A DNA stretch of 64,000 bases from assembly GCA_022570795.1 (NCBI GenBank), contig JAKUDP010000004.1, forward strand, positions 1,736,001 through 1,800,000. Direction: 5' to 3'. Each line of letters opens with the position of its first letter. Positions within the stretch are counted from its first letter, which is position 1. The notes under the pieces were generated by a model. It was not told where the DNA came from, did no database searches, and saw nothing but the letters and a program-made list of their open reading frames with translations. Below, piece after piece: positions 12,801-23,876 of this stretch. Made by a program: the position numbers and the translations under genes. This DNA is from Sphaerulina vaccinii (lineage: Eukaryota; Ascomycota; Dothideomycetes; Mycosphaerellales; Mycosphaerellaceae).

Positions 12801-14532
12801 CTCGAGGTACTACTTCTGAGCAGAGATTCCAGGCTGCTCAGATGGGTGGCATGGCAGGCCGTCCAGGTATGCCAGCTGGTCGTGCACCAAGCCAGCTTGG
12901 TGTTGGCATGGGTCAGTCCGGTGTTGGCATGAGCCGCACCAACAGCTCATTGCAGATGGGTAGCATGAACTCGCCACGACAGCAGAGTTCTCGCGGAGGC
13001 CGCGGCGGCAGTAGGAATGACCGCCAGCACAGCAAACGCCAGGACCAAGCAGACGCGAGCAAGATGCCTCTCACCGCCCACATGGAGATCAAGCCTATCG
13101 AGGTTACTCAGAGCGGTTGGAAGCCAATGAGTCTTACTGGTAACCAGCAGGCTGCGTCTGGACCAGATCCATCTGGATTGATGGCTCCTGACATGGTTCA
13201 GCGTAAGGTCAAGGCTGCGCTTAACAAAATGACCCCGGAGAAGTTCGACAAGATCTCCGACCAGATTCTCGACATTGCTGCACAATCCAAGCACGAAGTC
13301 GATGGCCGTACACTGCGCCAGGTCATTCAGCTCACATTCGAGAAGGCTTGTGACGAAGCTCACTGGGCTGGCATGTATGCCAAGTTCTGCCAGAAGATGC
13401 TGACCAGCATGAGTGCAGACATTCGCGATGAGACGATCAAGGACAAGAACGGCAACCCTGTTGTTGGTGGCGCTTTGTTCCGAAAGTACCTCCTCAACCG
13501 CTGTCAAGAAGAGTTCGAGCGCGGATGGCAAGCCAACCTGCCAGACAAGCCAGAAGGCGAGTCGCAGGAGGCTGCTCTGCTGTCTGATGAGTACTACATC
13601 GCAGCAGCTGCCAAGCGTCGTGGTCTTGGTCTCATCCAGTTCATCGGTCAGCTTTATAAGCTCCGCATGTTGACCCTGCGCATCATGCACGAGTGTGTCA
13701 TGCGTCTCCTCAACTTCGAGGGCGACCCAGACGAGGCTGCCATCGAGAACTTGACCACCCTTCTCAAGTCTGTTGGATCTACCATGGACGAAGAAGAGCA
13801 AGGTCAACAGCTCATGAAGACATACTTCGAGCGCATCGACCAGGCCATCATGCAGAACAAGAACCTCCCAAGCAGACCACGCTTCATGGTTCTCGATTTG
13901 ATCGATCTGCGCAGAGCAGGCTGGAAGGGCAAGGACGACTCCAAGGGGCCAAAGACCATCCAGCAAATTCACGACGAAGCACAGGCTGCAGCGGCGAAGG
14001 CCGATGCAGACAGAGCCAAGGGTCCTCGCGGTGGACCTCCAGGTGGCCGCATGCAAGGTGGACGTGGCGATGCTCGCAACTTCTCTGGCAACATGCCACC
14101 ACCACAGGATTACAACCGAACCAACGTGGCCATGGACGATCTTCGACGACTGCAAGCTCGTGGCTCCAACCCACGCCCAGGTGGTTCCCTTGGCCCTGGC
14201 GGCAGTCTTGGTCCAGCTGGCCTAGGACCTCGTGCTGGCAGCAGACGTGGTGCTGGTGGTCTTGGACCCGGCTCTGCTGGAACATCGAGAACGAATACTC
14301 CTCCAGTAGGAGACAAGAAGGAGGAGCCAGCTACTGCGCAGAATGCTTTCAGGTAAGCAACTGACACCACTCTGAACTTTTTCATCGCAACATGCTAACA
14401 TCTCACAGCGCTCTTGCTGCCCTCGACGACTCCGGCGACCAACCTACGGAAGCACAGTCCGACGCAGCCTCACCGTCAGCCGCTCGGTCAAAGTCACCAT
14501 CGGCGGCTGAGAAGGACGAGTCAACTGCATGA
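9893..14532 (+). CDS. eIF4G: Translation initiation factor eIF4G
   Basis: Scaffold of the cap-binding complex eIF4F, linking eIF4E, eIF4A and poly(A)-binding protein in the cytoplasm. The open frame runs 9893-14352, then a 56-nt GT-AG intron (14353-14408) leads to a last exon 14409-14532. The N-terminal third is Gln/Gly/Pro-rich, followed by a long Lys/Glu/Ala coiled-coil-like region (about residues 610-790). An eIF4E-binding motif YNKEFLLQFQ (YxxxxL-phi) sits near residue 893. The MIF4G HEAT domain starts near residue 1100 (MVQRKVKAALNKMTPEKFD), and Gly/Arg-rich RGG-like stretches precede and follow it. Two further stretches inside the frame look like stop-free introns of 72 and 201 nt (10514-10585, 10976-11176), so the true protein is 1527 aa unspliced or about 1436 aa if both are removed. 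Confidence 0.95.
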
Positions 14533-15320
14533 GATACCCACTTCGCGCTGCTTTTCAAGTACGATTGTATCCTCTTAACATTCGGACTGTGTTATCATAC
14601 TACGACTACTAATTTGCATTTCCGCCGAGTCGAGGGATAGAGGAGCAAAACTGGCGTTTTCGCATCTTTGCGTTCACACGCCGATTGTTGCGTGCTGTAA
14701 AAGTTTTTAGCGATGCACAGCAACAGAGAGCGTGTCTTTCACGTCAGTGCAATTTAGGTGCACCTGGGAATCCGCAGAGGCGGACGGCGTTTATCACGGC
14801 TCTAGACATTCCGACTGATTGCGATGCGTTAAGCTTCTCTTTTGCTTTTTGACGTTGCTCTACGACATGGGGAGGGTGTACTGCTTTGAGGCGGCTTCGA
14901 GGCTGGCATAAAGGCATGCGCTGTGACGAGGTTACGATCAGGCGGCGGTTTCGTGCTCTACGACGCTAATGGTGGTCAACTAATGTCTAACTCTCCGAGA
15001 AGTCATGAGTATACGCTTCAATGACTGAGGATGCGAGTGGTTGTGTGAGTTGGATGTGGGAGGGAAGCTTTCCGGACACTCAATGCTTCTTGCGAGTGTA
15101 CATAGCGCTTCGAAACAACAAACTTCACAAAACTTCTTTTCCATTTCATTGTTATCTCCGCTTCATTGTTACCGTCTGTGACTTCGACCTCGACATGTCT
15201 GTCTGTTCACTGCCGCTCGTGCTTGCCAGTTTGAAGACCCACCAAAAGCTTATCTCCACATTTGCACATCACCTCTTCTCGACGCGTTCTTCTGCCACAC
15301 CTCACCTATCATAATACAAA
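14533..15320. other. Intergenic: eIF4G 3' UTR and thioesterase promoter
   Basis: No supported gene. A C/T-rich stretch precedes the thioesterase start (about 15170-15310). Confidence 0.5.
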
Positions 15321-16066
15321 ATGAGTAGTAGCAAGTGTCTGCCGTTCGTGCGATCGGTCTGGGAGTCCTTCCGTGCTAATTCTGGTCTCGAACCAAGGCG
15401 AGTACATGATAAAAGTCCTTGCGAAATACATGTTACTAACGACCACGAAAGGCTTCTCGATGGAGTACGTATATACCCAGTTGGCAACAGACAAGATCAC
15501 ATACTACCACAATACACAAGACATTCGCTGATGTACATCGTCCAATAGCTACGCGTAACAGCTGCAAGACCAGGGACTGTAAACTTCGAGCTCGAGATAC
15601 AGCATCAACATACAGTTCGTGATGCTGCGGCCAAGCAAACCTGCTGAACACGCATGATAGACTGACCTCCGTGCTCCCAGAACCGCCTCAAGATCCTTCA
15701 TGGCGGCACAATCGCGTCCATGGTGGATCTTGGCGGCAGTCTCGCCGTAGCCTCTCGTGGTCTCTTCGCTACAGGTGTCAGTACAGATCTCAATGTCACG
15801 TACCTGAACTCTGGAGGCAAGATTGGAGACTTGATTCGAGCTGAAGTTACGTGCGATAAATGTGAGTACTGATTATCAAATTGAAAAACTGGATGCTGAT
15901 GTATTGAGCAGTTGGCAAGACTCTGGCATACACTTCTATTGTGTTCAAGAATGAGAAGAACGAGCTCGTGGCTAGGGGTAGTCACACCAAGTATGTGAGC
16001 ATAGCATGGAAGGATCCGAACAATATTGTGGAAGAGCTGAGTCCAAGACCTGAGAAGTCTGGGTAG
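15321..16066 (+). CDS. Hotdog-fold acyl-CoA thioesterase (PaaI/ACOT13-like), five exons
   Basis: Predicted to hydrolyse acyl-CoA thioesters. The 163-aa product is built from exons 15321-15397, 15452-15464, 15549-15614, 15681-15861 and 15912-16066 (492 nt, in frame). The family signature LHGGTIASMVDLGG, with the conserved His-Gly-Gly, lies at the start of exon 4, and the central strand (STDLNVTYLNSGGKIGD) follows. Length matches single-domain members. Exon 2 is only 13 nt, and the first intron begins with GC (AG|GCGAGT) instead of GT. Only this junction restores the family-like sequence SGLEPRLLDG, and the nearby GT donor shifts the frame. It converges on the GNAT gene. Subcellular site is unknown; I see no clear targeting peptide. 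Confidence 0.88.
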
Positions 16067-16474
16067 AGAGCTGAGGTGGCCGGTCATAGCAAGATGTTCA
16101 TCACATGCAAGTCAGAATGAGTGTTGCCGGGTTTCAAGCAGGACCCGAAAATGCGAGAAAAGCTCTTCGGGAACCAATTCAGGATCGGATGACCATGTCA
16201 AGGATCGTGCAGCTCGGAGGCATCCTTCCTACAATCGCAACCACCCGCTTCCAACATACGTGCAAGGCCTGAAAGTCGATTGATGACAGCTTCTCTTCTA
16301 CATGTATCAACCATGCTGCTTACAGTAGGCTCGACCTCCTAACAAGACGGAAACCCGAGATGGAGATTTCTTGCTTGATCGGCATGTAACGTGCCTCCCT
16401 GCTTCGCGCTGCGCTCCACGCAGCCCAGGGCGAAGATAGCGTGCACTGGCGACGACAAGTCTTGGTAGTCACCT
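16067..16474. other. Intergenic between convergent genes
   Basis: About 400 nt between the stop codons of the thioesterase (+) and the acetyltransferase (-). It should hold both 3' UTRs; nothing else seen. Confidence 0.5.
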
Positions 16475-17083
16475 TCACTGCTTCTGCTCCCGCCTCGATC
16501 TCCACTCCCGCTCCAACATACCATACTGCACATCGTCCCAAAACCTTCCGTTGAACCATAGCGCCTCTCGACCCCTCCCCTCAAGCTTAAACCCCAACTT
16601 CTCATACAATCTCGCAGCACCCTCATTGTACTCAAAAGCACGAATAGCCACTCTATGCATTCCCGCCATGTTGAATGCCCATTCCAGAACCCAATTGATA
16701 GCTTCACTACCATAACCTTGGCCTTGATGTTCAGTCACTATATCAATACCGATCTCAGTATGTCTGTGATGGGCAAGGTGTGGTGGCCCTCCTTCAAGGT
16801 GGATAACACCGATCGGGATAGATTGTGTGCCTTGTGACAACGGGGTTGAGTCTTGTGAGTTTTGTGGTAGACATATTACCACGCCGAGCAGGGCTTTCTC
16901 TGCGACGTGAATCACCATTCTTTTGGCATCGCTGCGTGCCTGTGGACTTGAGACTCTTGCGTTGGAGTTCTGGAAGGCGATGGGGTCCTGCTGGATCTTG
17001 AGAAAGAAATCTTCATCTATAGCTGGCTCTACGGCACGGTAGATGAGGCGTGCTGACTGGAAGGGCTTGAGACTGGTCGTCAT
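16475..17083 (-). CDS. GNAT-family N-acetyltransferase (RimJ/RimL type)
   Basis: Predicted acetyl-CoA-dependent N-acetyltransferase of 202 aa, single exon. The start is taken at MTTSLKPFQSARLIYRAVEP, because the longer frame begins with a non-ATG codon and has no family similarity. The fold is shown by the N-terminal substrate strand (SARLIYRAVEPAIDEDFF), the central EIGIDIVTEHQGQGYGSEAI containing the acetyl-CoA pyrophosphate loop Q-G-Q-G-Y-G, and the C-terminal AARLYEKLGFKLEGRGREA typical of the superfamily. The acceptor cannot be told: RimJ/L-like fungal members act on proteins, amino acids or small molecules. No targeting signal seen. Confidence 0.85.
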   Translation of the reverse strand: MTTSLKPFQSARLIYRAVEPAIDEDFFLKIQQDPIAFQNSNARVSSPQARSDAKRMVIHVAEKALLGVVICLPQNSQDSTPLSQGTQSIPIGVIHLEGGPPHLAHHRHTEIGIDIVTEHQGQGYGSEAINWVLEWAFNMAGMHRVAIRAFEYNEGAARLYEKLGFKLEGRGREALWFNGRFWDDVQYGMLEREWRSRREQKQ

Positions 17084-18871
17084 TTTGAATATCTTTGGAA
17101 GTGTGAAGCCTGCGGTAGCAGATTGAGTGTAGCAGTGTATGATATAAGCTCTTGATATCTCGAATATAGGCTTGAAGGTTGGAAAGTGACTAAACACGAA
17201 ATTGTTTAGCCGAGACAATGGTCACCGCCTACCTAATGAGGAAGGCATCATAGATCATGAAGCTGCTCATGTCGACACCTTTCATCGCCTTCTTCGAGAG
17301 TGAGGTTGCAGACTGATTCCATGTTGAGAGATCTAGAGCTCCAACGTGATGAAGTATCATATTCAGCAAAGGTTTGTGATGCACGACCGGGAAAGTGGTT
17401 GTCGGGCTGATGAGCCTGCAGCGCCCTCCGTTAGCGGCCTTAGAAAATGTGCCAATGGCTCACCAACAGGAATGACGAACATTCCTTCCTTCTGCTAGTT
17501 CTTCTTGTCTTGCTTCTTCTACTTGTACAATACGAATACGCACCAAATAGCACGCTGCCATTGACGCCACCGACCGAATCATATCTCGTAGCCTTAACGA
17601 AGTCGCTGAATCTCTTTCTTGGGTCGCTTGGAACGCTGACATGCCGAGCCCTGCACAATGAGCCAGCGGATGTCCTCTTGGCCGTGCAGCTGGACATTCG
17701 ACCTCCCGATTCTGTTTCGAGCATCTACAGCGGATGCATATTAGAGCAATAATAGCATCTTGGCCGGTGTCACCGTGAAGAGAGAGACCAGGAAGATGGC
17801 GAACGAGATACGACAAAACGATGCATGCTGGCAAGGCACGCTCTCGGATACCGTTCTGTGTCTGGGATAATGCTATGTCCTGCTGTAGGGCCCAGCAGAA
17901 GCAGCATGTTTGATGTGAGTGCAGTCACCAGCGAGCGACTCAACAATATTCATTCATCAATGGAAACGAGCACCATCGATACGCAAGCATTGACAGTATT
18001 GTTCCAACGAACATTGAATGAGTACCCTCGAATGTATCCAAGGCAAGTACCATATTCACTTGATCTTTCGACCATTGCCATGGCAATCCCGATTTCTCCG
18101 CAGACAGGTTCACGATAACCATGTCAGCTCCGAGGCGCAGCGTCACCAATTCAACCCCAAGACTCCGGACTTCTGCTTGTGCTCTTGTCGTAGCTTGGCG
18201 ACGTTGGCGACACTCTCGCCGAAAGTACCTCTCGCGAATGGTTATTGTTCGGCGTCTCACTCTCCACGAAATGGTGAACTCGTGAAACGGCACCAGAAAG
18301 TCGATTTCCGAGGGGCACAAGATTGCATCCTGGCTTCTGGTCCGAAGTGCACACCATGTCCTATACATGCCATACCCTGTCACAAGAACCTACCCAATTG
18401 GAGCTTACGGAATGTACAGCGTCATTGTCACGAACTAAGCACTGTGCACAGGAACGGTACACATTTTGACTACACTGCATTGCAGGATCTTGGTGATCCT
18501 TCGCCCGACTTGCAGTCTTGGAGTCGTCGTACGACTCAGGATTTCCTTCACATGCAGAGTCTGATACACAGCCTCCGTACTATGCTGTTGAGCATGTTTG
18601 TCGGAACGTGCTCTACCCTGGTCGACAAGCCCAACAACTCGTGGCAGCCAAGCTTCCGGGGGACTTCACAAGGACCATGAGCCAAGCGCCAATCGTGGCC
18701 TGAGTGATAGTAATAGCACGCTACGGCCCTACAGGTCTAGGTATTCATATACCTTGGATGTCAAGCCGGCTCGCCGTGGGTGAGCAGATTAAATGTGATC
18801 CAGTAGCTGCCAGCTTCTCTTTTGAGCATTACTGATCACTTTTACCTACGACATTGGTGTTATTCGCAGCG
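17084..18871. other. 1.8-kb intergenic region
   Basis: Divergent upstream region between the acetyltransferase (-) and the DOMON-b561 gene (+). Overlapping frames at 17447-17834 and 17940-18680 on both strands have no recognisable domain, signal peptide or splice pattern and are rejected as genes. Confidence 0.5.
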
Positions 18872-20157
18872 ATGAAGAACTCGCCATTGAAAGTCGCAGC
18901 TTTGGCCCTTGTGCAAGGTACGTTATGCTCACCTCACTGTTCAGACGACCATACTGACGTCTATCAGGTTCGGTCGCATATGCCCAGATTGCACGAACAT
19001 GTCCCACAGCAGACGCCGCAATCTGCTACTCACTTAGTGTTCCCGACACGGCAGCCACTTCTGGCACCGGAGACATCTTCTTCCAGATCGAAGCACCAGC
19101 TACCACGCACGAATGGGTCGCTCTAGGTCAAGGAAGCCAAATGGCAGGTGCGAACATGTTCGTCCTATACCAGAACGCAGCTGGCACGAACGTGACAATC
19201 AGCCCACGCACTGCGTCAGGACACATGCCACCAAGTGTACACGACGTACAGTTGGAACTGCTCGAAGGCTCAGGCATCTCCAATGGAACAATGACAGCAA
19301 ATGTACGCTGTGTAGGCTCCGGGTGCCATAGCTGGACAGGCGGCAGCATGGATTTCTCAACAAGCAGCGCAACATGGATCTTCGCATCCAAGACCGGCAC
19401 TCCTATCATGTCTGACGCTCAAGACGCTGACATCTCCTTCCACGACGACCACGGGGGTTTCAGCTGGGACTTGACAAGCGCTAAGGGTGGAAGCAGCACA
19501 ACAGCCAATCCTTTCCTCTCCGCAGCAGTCAACACCACAAACGCCACTACATCTACCGTGTCCAGCGGGCCACCACAAGCCATCCTCACTGCACATGCAA
19601 TCTTCGGCTCCCTCTCCGTTGCATTCGTCCTGCCTATCGGTGGTATTCTCATTCGAGTCGGAGGTTTGTCCAATGGCGTCTTGGTCCATCAGATCATCCA
19701 GAATTTCGGTCTCGTAATGTACATCATCGCCTTCGGTCTAGGAGCATACTACGCTACAGAAGACGGCTACTGGGGCGAAACCCACCCACGTCTCGGAACT
19801 GCAATCTTCGCTCTTATGCTTTCGCAACCTTTCTTCGGCATTATACATCATTCCATGTACAAGAAGACTGGAGGCAGGACGATTTCTTCGTACTTTCATC
19901 TTACCGTTGGTCGATCAGTCATCATTCTTGGTATCATCAATGGTGGTTTGGGACTGAAGCTCACGAATGCCGAGAACAAGTATAAGATTGGATATGGTGT
20001 TGGAGCTGGTATTATGGGATTGGCTTATCTCGCGGCTATTGTGTTTGGCGAGGCCAAAAGGGCGAAGAACCAAAGATCTTCGAGCTTGAATTCAAGCGTT
20101 GAGCTGAAGCAGAAGAACAGTGGTGACGCGAACCAGATGGAAGAGGCTCGCAAATGA
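18872..20157 (+). CDS. Secreted/membrane DOMON (CDH-cytochrome) plus cytochrome b561 protein
   Basis: Predicted trans-plasma-membrane electron carrier of 411 aa. Exon 1 (18872-18917) encodes most of the signal peptide; a 50-nt intron (18918-18967) precedes the rest. Residues about 20-210 form a cellobiose-dehydrogenase-type DOMON domain with conserved Cys (TCPTADAAICYSL) and a probable heme-ligand Met in GQGSQMAGANMFVLY. Asn-X-Ser/Thr sites follow. Residues about 225-385 are a five-helix b561/ferric-reductase-like domain with heme-ligand candidates His in LTAHAIFGSL, LVHQIIQNFG, GIIHHSMY and SYFHLTVG. The short C-terminal tail is basic, then polar. The family is known to relay electrons across membranes, often for extracellular redox chemistry; the partner here is not visible. 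Confidence 0.92.
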
Positions 20158-20650
20158 TGCTAGTCATATTGCGTGACTGTAATAATGAGTGGCAGAAGTT
20201 GTATGTTCAGATCGATATACCCCCATAGAAATATTCTCCATTTTGTTACCACACCTGGATCGCGCCTTCGCTGTTGTCGTGCTTGCTTCATTCACACTAT
20301 CCTGAACACTTCCATCGAGACCTCACTCCAGCATACCACTGCCATCTCACAGTTCTCTGACTCAGCCAAGCCAATTGGCTCATCGTATGAAGTCCGATCT
20401 GAAACATTCCATGTGAGAACATGCCTCGGTGGGTCAATCCTCTCACATCGGCAAGTGCCTTGTTCCTTCTCCACGCGGGACGTCAGTTCCACTCTTTCTT
20501 GCTCCAGCCAGCCACTGCAGCAAGGTACGCGATCTCTGATCTAGATCTCAACGCGCGTTCCAATGTCTGCTTCATAGTCTCTTTCCCTATGCATCTTCTC
20601 TGATACACTGTCGCATATGCTGGACATACAGTTCCAACCGCCCTAGCACA
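20158..20650. other. Intergenic: promoter of GPHR gene
   Basis: About 490 nt with no supported gene. It holds the 3' UTR of the DOMON-b561 gene and the promoter of the next. Confidence 0.5.
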
Positions 20651-22288
20651 ATGCTACCAAACGCTGCCGATGACTGCGAAAGCTGCAAACCATCCTATCT
20701 CGCCCGAAGAAGCCTAGATTCCGTTCCGCCCTCGACGATAGTCCTTTCATGTATACCGTTCCTTTTGACCTGGATCGCGACGGCGTATGTTGCGCAGTGT
20801 AGGCTGTTTCCAGTACTTGCGAGCAATGGTGAGACAGTAGAGCGGAAAGATGGAGGACTGCCGCAGCACAACATCGATAAGCCAGCGACAACGAGATGGA
20901 AAGATAAGCTGCGGAGTCCTTCTAGAGAGAGATTGGTATCATGGGTCTTCTCAGCGAGTATAGGTCTCTCTGCAGTCCTGATAGAGCTGCTACTCTTCGA
21001 GATATCGGATACGCTGAACCCAGCAGCAAGAGGCCTGGCGTTGAAAGTCACATTGAGCTCTCTGCTCTTTCTCATCTTGATAGTGACGCCTGCGCTGGAG
21101 ATCCATGGGTTCGTGAAAGGACTATTCGGAAGTTCAGACACGACTTCTACGCGAAAGAAGAGACCTTGGCTGCAGCATTTCCTGCGATCGGCGATCTTCA
21201 AGCTGTGGTTACTAGCATTTTGGTACATACCTCAAGCTTCGATTCTGCGAGATACATTACACGAAGGGCATAAAGAGGCCGATCATGGGTTTGCCGAAGC
21301 CTGTCTGGAACGAGTCGGTATAATTGGAATCTCGCTCATGGCATCTCTGGCAGGTTTCGCAGCTGTGTCTTCACTGTGGCAGACATTTGGTGTACGACAT
21401 AGAACCGTGAAAGATACAGACATATCCAGAAAAGCTTCGGGACTGGCTGCCACGGAAGACATGCTAGCAGCCAAGCAAAGCAGAGTACGTGCGCTGGAAA
21501 GGAAGATGTCAGCGGATGCATCATCTTCAGATCAGAAAACTGGCTACCTTGGTCGGATGATGGGTTCTTTCCGTGGCTCAAACGAAGCGCAAGAACTCAA
21601 AGCCTTGCGCATGGAAGTCTCGGGTCTAGAAACCATGCGCTTTACATTATCCTCCTCCCTATCGAATCTGCGCACCCGGCATGCCGATCAACAACGCTCC
21701 AAGACCCGAGCTGGCAGAGCTCTGAACATCATGAACATGGCCTTTGCAATCTACTGCGCCTACCGTATCTTCGCCACATCTCTGTCCTCTTTACGAAAGT
21801 GGTGGCAACCCTCCCACTCCTTCGCTACAAGCGATCCCATCAACAAAGCTTTAGCTTTGCTCACAACACACTACGACTCTGACCTAGACCGAGACGCCTG
21901 GGCGCGACAAATCAGCTTCTTCCTCTCCGGAATCATGCTCCTAGCGTCGTTCAACGCCGTCCTACAAACCTTCCGACTCTTCTCCCGGTTTGCTCCCAGC
22001 CTACTCCAGAAGTCGCAGACAAGTTTGCCGCTTATCATATCCCAGATTGCGGGTACTTATGTTATCTCCTCGGCTTTGCTACTGAGAAGTAACTTGCCAG
22101 AAGAGGTCAGTAGTGTCATATCTGAGGCTTTGGGCGCGCCGCTTGAGGGGCGTTTCGTGGAAGGTTGGTTCGAGAGTTGGTTCCTGGTCGCTGTAGGGCT
22201 CACTGCTACTGGAATCTTAGTTGGAAGAAAAGTGGGCGGGGAGGGGGATTGGGATGATGAGGATTATGAGATGGGCAAGAGGAGTTGA
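20651..22288 (+). CDS. Golgi pH regulator / GPR89-like (ABA GPCR-type G protein family)
   Basis: Intronless gene for a 545-aa multi-pass membrane protein. In animals GPR89/GPHR is an anion channel acidifying the Golgi; the plant relatives GTG1/2 are described as abscisic-acid-binding. Visible are about nine hydrophobic segments (for example VLSCIPFLLTWIATAYVA, ALKVTLSSLLFLILIVTPAL and ISFFLSGIMLLASFNAVLQT) and a cytosolic charged loop with coiled-coil character around residues 270-360 (AAKQSRVRALERKM). The conserved RALNIMNMAFAIYCAYRIF segment follows the loop. The fungal protein is longer than the about 455-aa animal form, mainly at the N terminus and loop. The acidic C terminus ends in charged residues. 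Function in fungi is inferred from family only. Confidence 0.9.
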   Translation: MLPNAADDCESCKPSYLARRSLDSVPPSTIVLSCIPFLLTWIATAYVAQCRLFPVLASNGETVERKDGGLPQHNIDKPATTRWKDKLRSPSRERLVSWVFSASIGLSAVLIELLLFEISDTLNPAARGLALKVTLSSLLFLILIVTPALEIHGFVKGLFGSSDTTSTRKKRPWLQHFLRSAIFKLWLLAFWYIPQASILRDTLHEGHKEADHGFAEACLERVGIIGISLMASLAGFAAVSSLWQTFGVRHRTVKDTDISRKASGLAATEDMLAAKQSRVRALERKMSADASSSDQKTGYLGRMMGSFRGSNEAQELKALRMEVSGLETMRFTLSSSLSNLRTRHADQQRSKTRAGRALNIMNMAFAIYCAYRIFATSLSSLRKWWQPSHSFATSDPINKALALLTTHYDSDLDRDAWARQISFFLSGIMLLASFNAVLQTFRLFSRFAPSLLQKSQTSLPLIISQIAGTYVISSALLLRSNLPEEVSSVISEALGAPLEGRFVEGWFESWFLVAVGLTATGILVGRKVGGEGDWDDEDYEMGKRS

Positions 22289-22663
22289 ACGAAGTTATGA
22301 ATGAATGCTATTGCGAATGCGAGGGAAGCTGTTCCCACCCTTCGAGGTCTCCGTTTTCATGGAGTCGTCAGATTTGCGTCTTGTCTGTCGTCTTGGAAGC
22401 TCGGCCGGTGTATATGCCTTGAGTGTAGAGAAGGATGTGAACTCGAACTCCACGGACTGGAGCCGGAACGCTCGACATGGCTGCTGTCTTATCATCGACG
22501 CGGTCGCACATTGCCTAGTAGAGTGCGATGATGGAGTTCACGTTCCTGTGTCTCTCTATATCGTCAGCGCAGCTTTCACTCCGTCAACGTTTCGAATGGA
22601 GTGGCGTGGTATCGAGGTCTGGAGCAGAGAAATTGTTGTTGCTGCATATGCAATGGTGGACTT
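22289..22663. other. Intergenic between convergent genes
   Basis: The plus-strand frames across here are antisense or non-coding. An AATAAA-like signal overlaps the stop of the minus-strand gene at 22660-22667. Confidence 0.4.
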
Positions 22664-23502
22664 TTATTCATATGAGCTGGAATCCCGACACAGGTGTTGC
22701 CTTAGCACTCGAACTCGATCGCCAGACTTCTTGGGTCTCTCTGCTTCCGCCTCTGAGGTCTTACTCGATGCAGACATCCGCTTGCGTTTGGCATCAGCCT
22801 TGCTGGACTTTGGTATGCCGTCCTTCGGCCTCTCCTCTACCTCAGGCTCGTCGCTGGCACTGCTGTTGGGTTATCTCGTCGTGAGACATGTGAACAGCCC
22901 TCAAGCTGGGTCATCGCTCCACCAAGCACATCCATCAAGCCAGTTCAAAGTGTGCGGTGTCGAGCATCCATGCCTCCTTTTTCGTAAGTGAGGCGCCCGA
23001 GACTTGCGATGTAGTACTCACCATAGTCGTCGAGGGTTGATACAGGCTCGTCCTGGAACGGAGACTCTTCGCGTGACTCGTTGTCGTCCCTCATCAGACC
23101 CACTCCGCTCCGCCAGGTCCGCTCTGCTTGCCAGCGAGTGTCTTGCTTCTGGCGATGGGCTCTTCGTCTTCGGTAGTGCTTTGTGTGGTGGCGTCACAGG
23201 CACAAGAACAAAGAAAGCGGCGAAGACAATGCCAAATGCTGGCCTTTGTTGCTGGCGCCGAGTCTGTGGTGGTGATGGTGGCTGTCTGTCACAAAGGTTA
23301 GCTTTCTTTCCATTGAAACTCGATCTGAAGTTGGACATACCTGTGCCAGGCCCTCCATTGCTCGCACGCGCGCGGCGCTCAGATCTGGCACCATCCACGG
23401 GTCATCTCCGAATGGGTCGTCGGCGGTTATCTCCCACCGCGACGCCGCCTCGATGTCCTGGTGGGCTGGCTGGGGCAGAGATATATATGGCTGGCGAGAC
23501 AT
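22664..23502 (-). CDS. Hypothetical single-pass membrane protein, three exons
   Basis: Model of mine: exon 1 23341-23502, intron 23282-23340 (GTATGT...CAG), exon 2 23022-23281, intron 22863-23021 (GTGAGT...CAG), exon 3 22664-22862. The sum is 621 nt, giving 206 aa. The N terminus (MSRQPYISLPQPAHQ...) is soluble and acidic/Trp-containing; exon 2 brings a hydrophobic stretch FGIVFAAFFVLVPV flanked by basic residues, suggesting a type II or tail-less single-pass topology. Exon 3 is charged (SASDEPEVEERPKDG then Lys/Arg-rich). The second acceptor is a tandem CAGCAG, so isoforms differing by one residue are possible. I do not recognise a family, and alternative frames in exon 2 cannot be excluded. 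Confidence 0.5.
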
Positions 23503-23876
23503 GGCTGGAACTGCGCAGCGCTGTCAGCTTGGTCACTTGCAGACGGCCGCCACTTTGTGCGTTTACAGAACTCACTCGTCAGACGTCTCTTGTTACTCTC
23601 TGGATGCAAGCTGCAAAGGGTGTAGTGCTGCAAGCGGAGTGCTGGTGGCGCGGAGGTGGTGAGGTCGTTGGAGAAGTCGAAAATCCTGGTGGTGAAGAAT
23701 TTCGATTTGTGCGAAGGAGAGTACTCGATTGCTTCTCTAGAAGTGAGCTTGAGATTCTGAAGTGCCTCAGTTTGAGTTCATGAGATCTGCACTAGCGCCT
23801 CTGCTGCATGTTTGTCTCCCTGCTGGCGTCAAAACACCTTCGCCTCGTCAACAACACCATACGTGCAAACGACAAG
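23503..23876. other. Short divergent promoter region
   Basis: 374 nt between the starts of the membrane-protein gene (-) and the zinc-finger gene (+); no gene seen. Confidence 0.45.

Noticed and set aside
12947..14155. 402-codon minus-strand frame
   Set aside because: Antisense to the MIF4G region of eIF4G; no independent signal.
18018..18680. 220-codon plus-strand frame
   Set aside because: Cys/His/Ser-rich without domain, overlapped by a frame of similar quality on the other strand.
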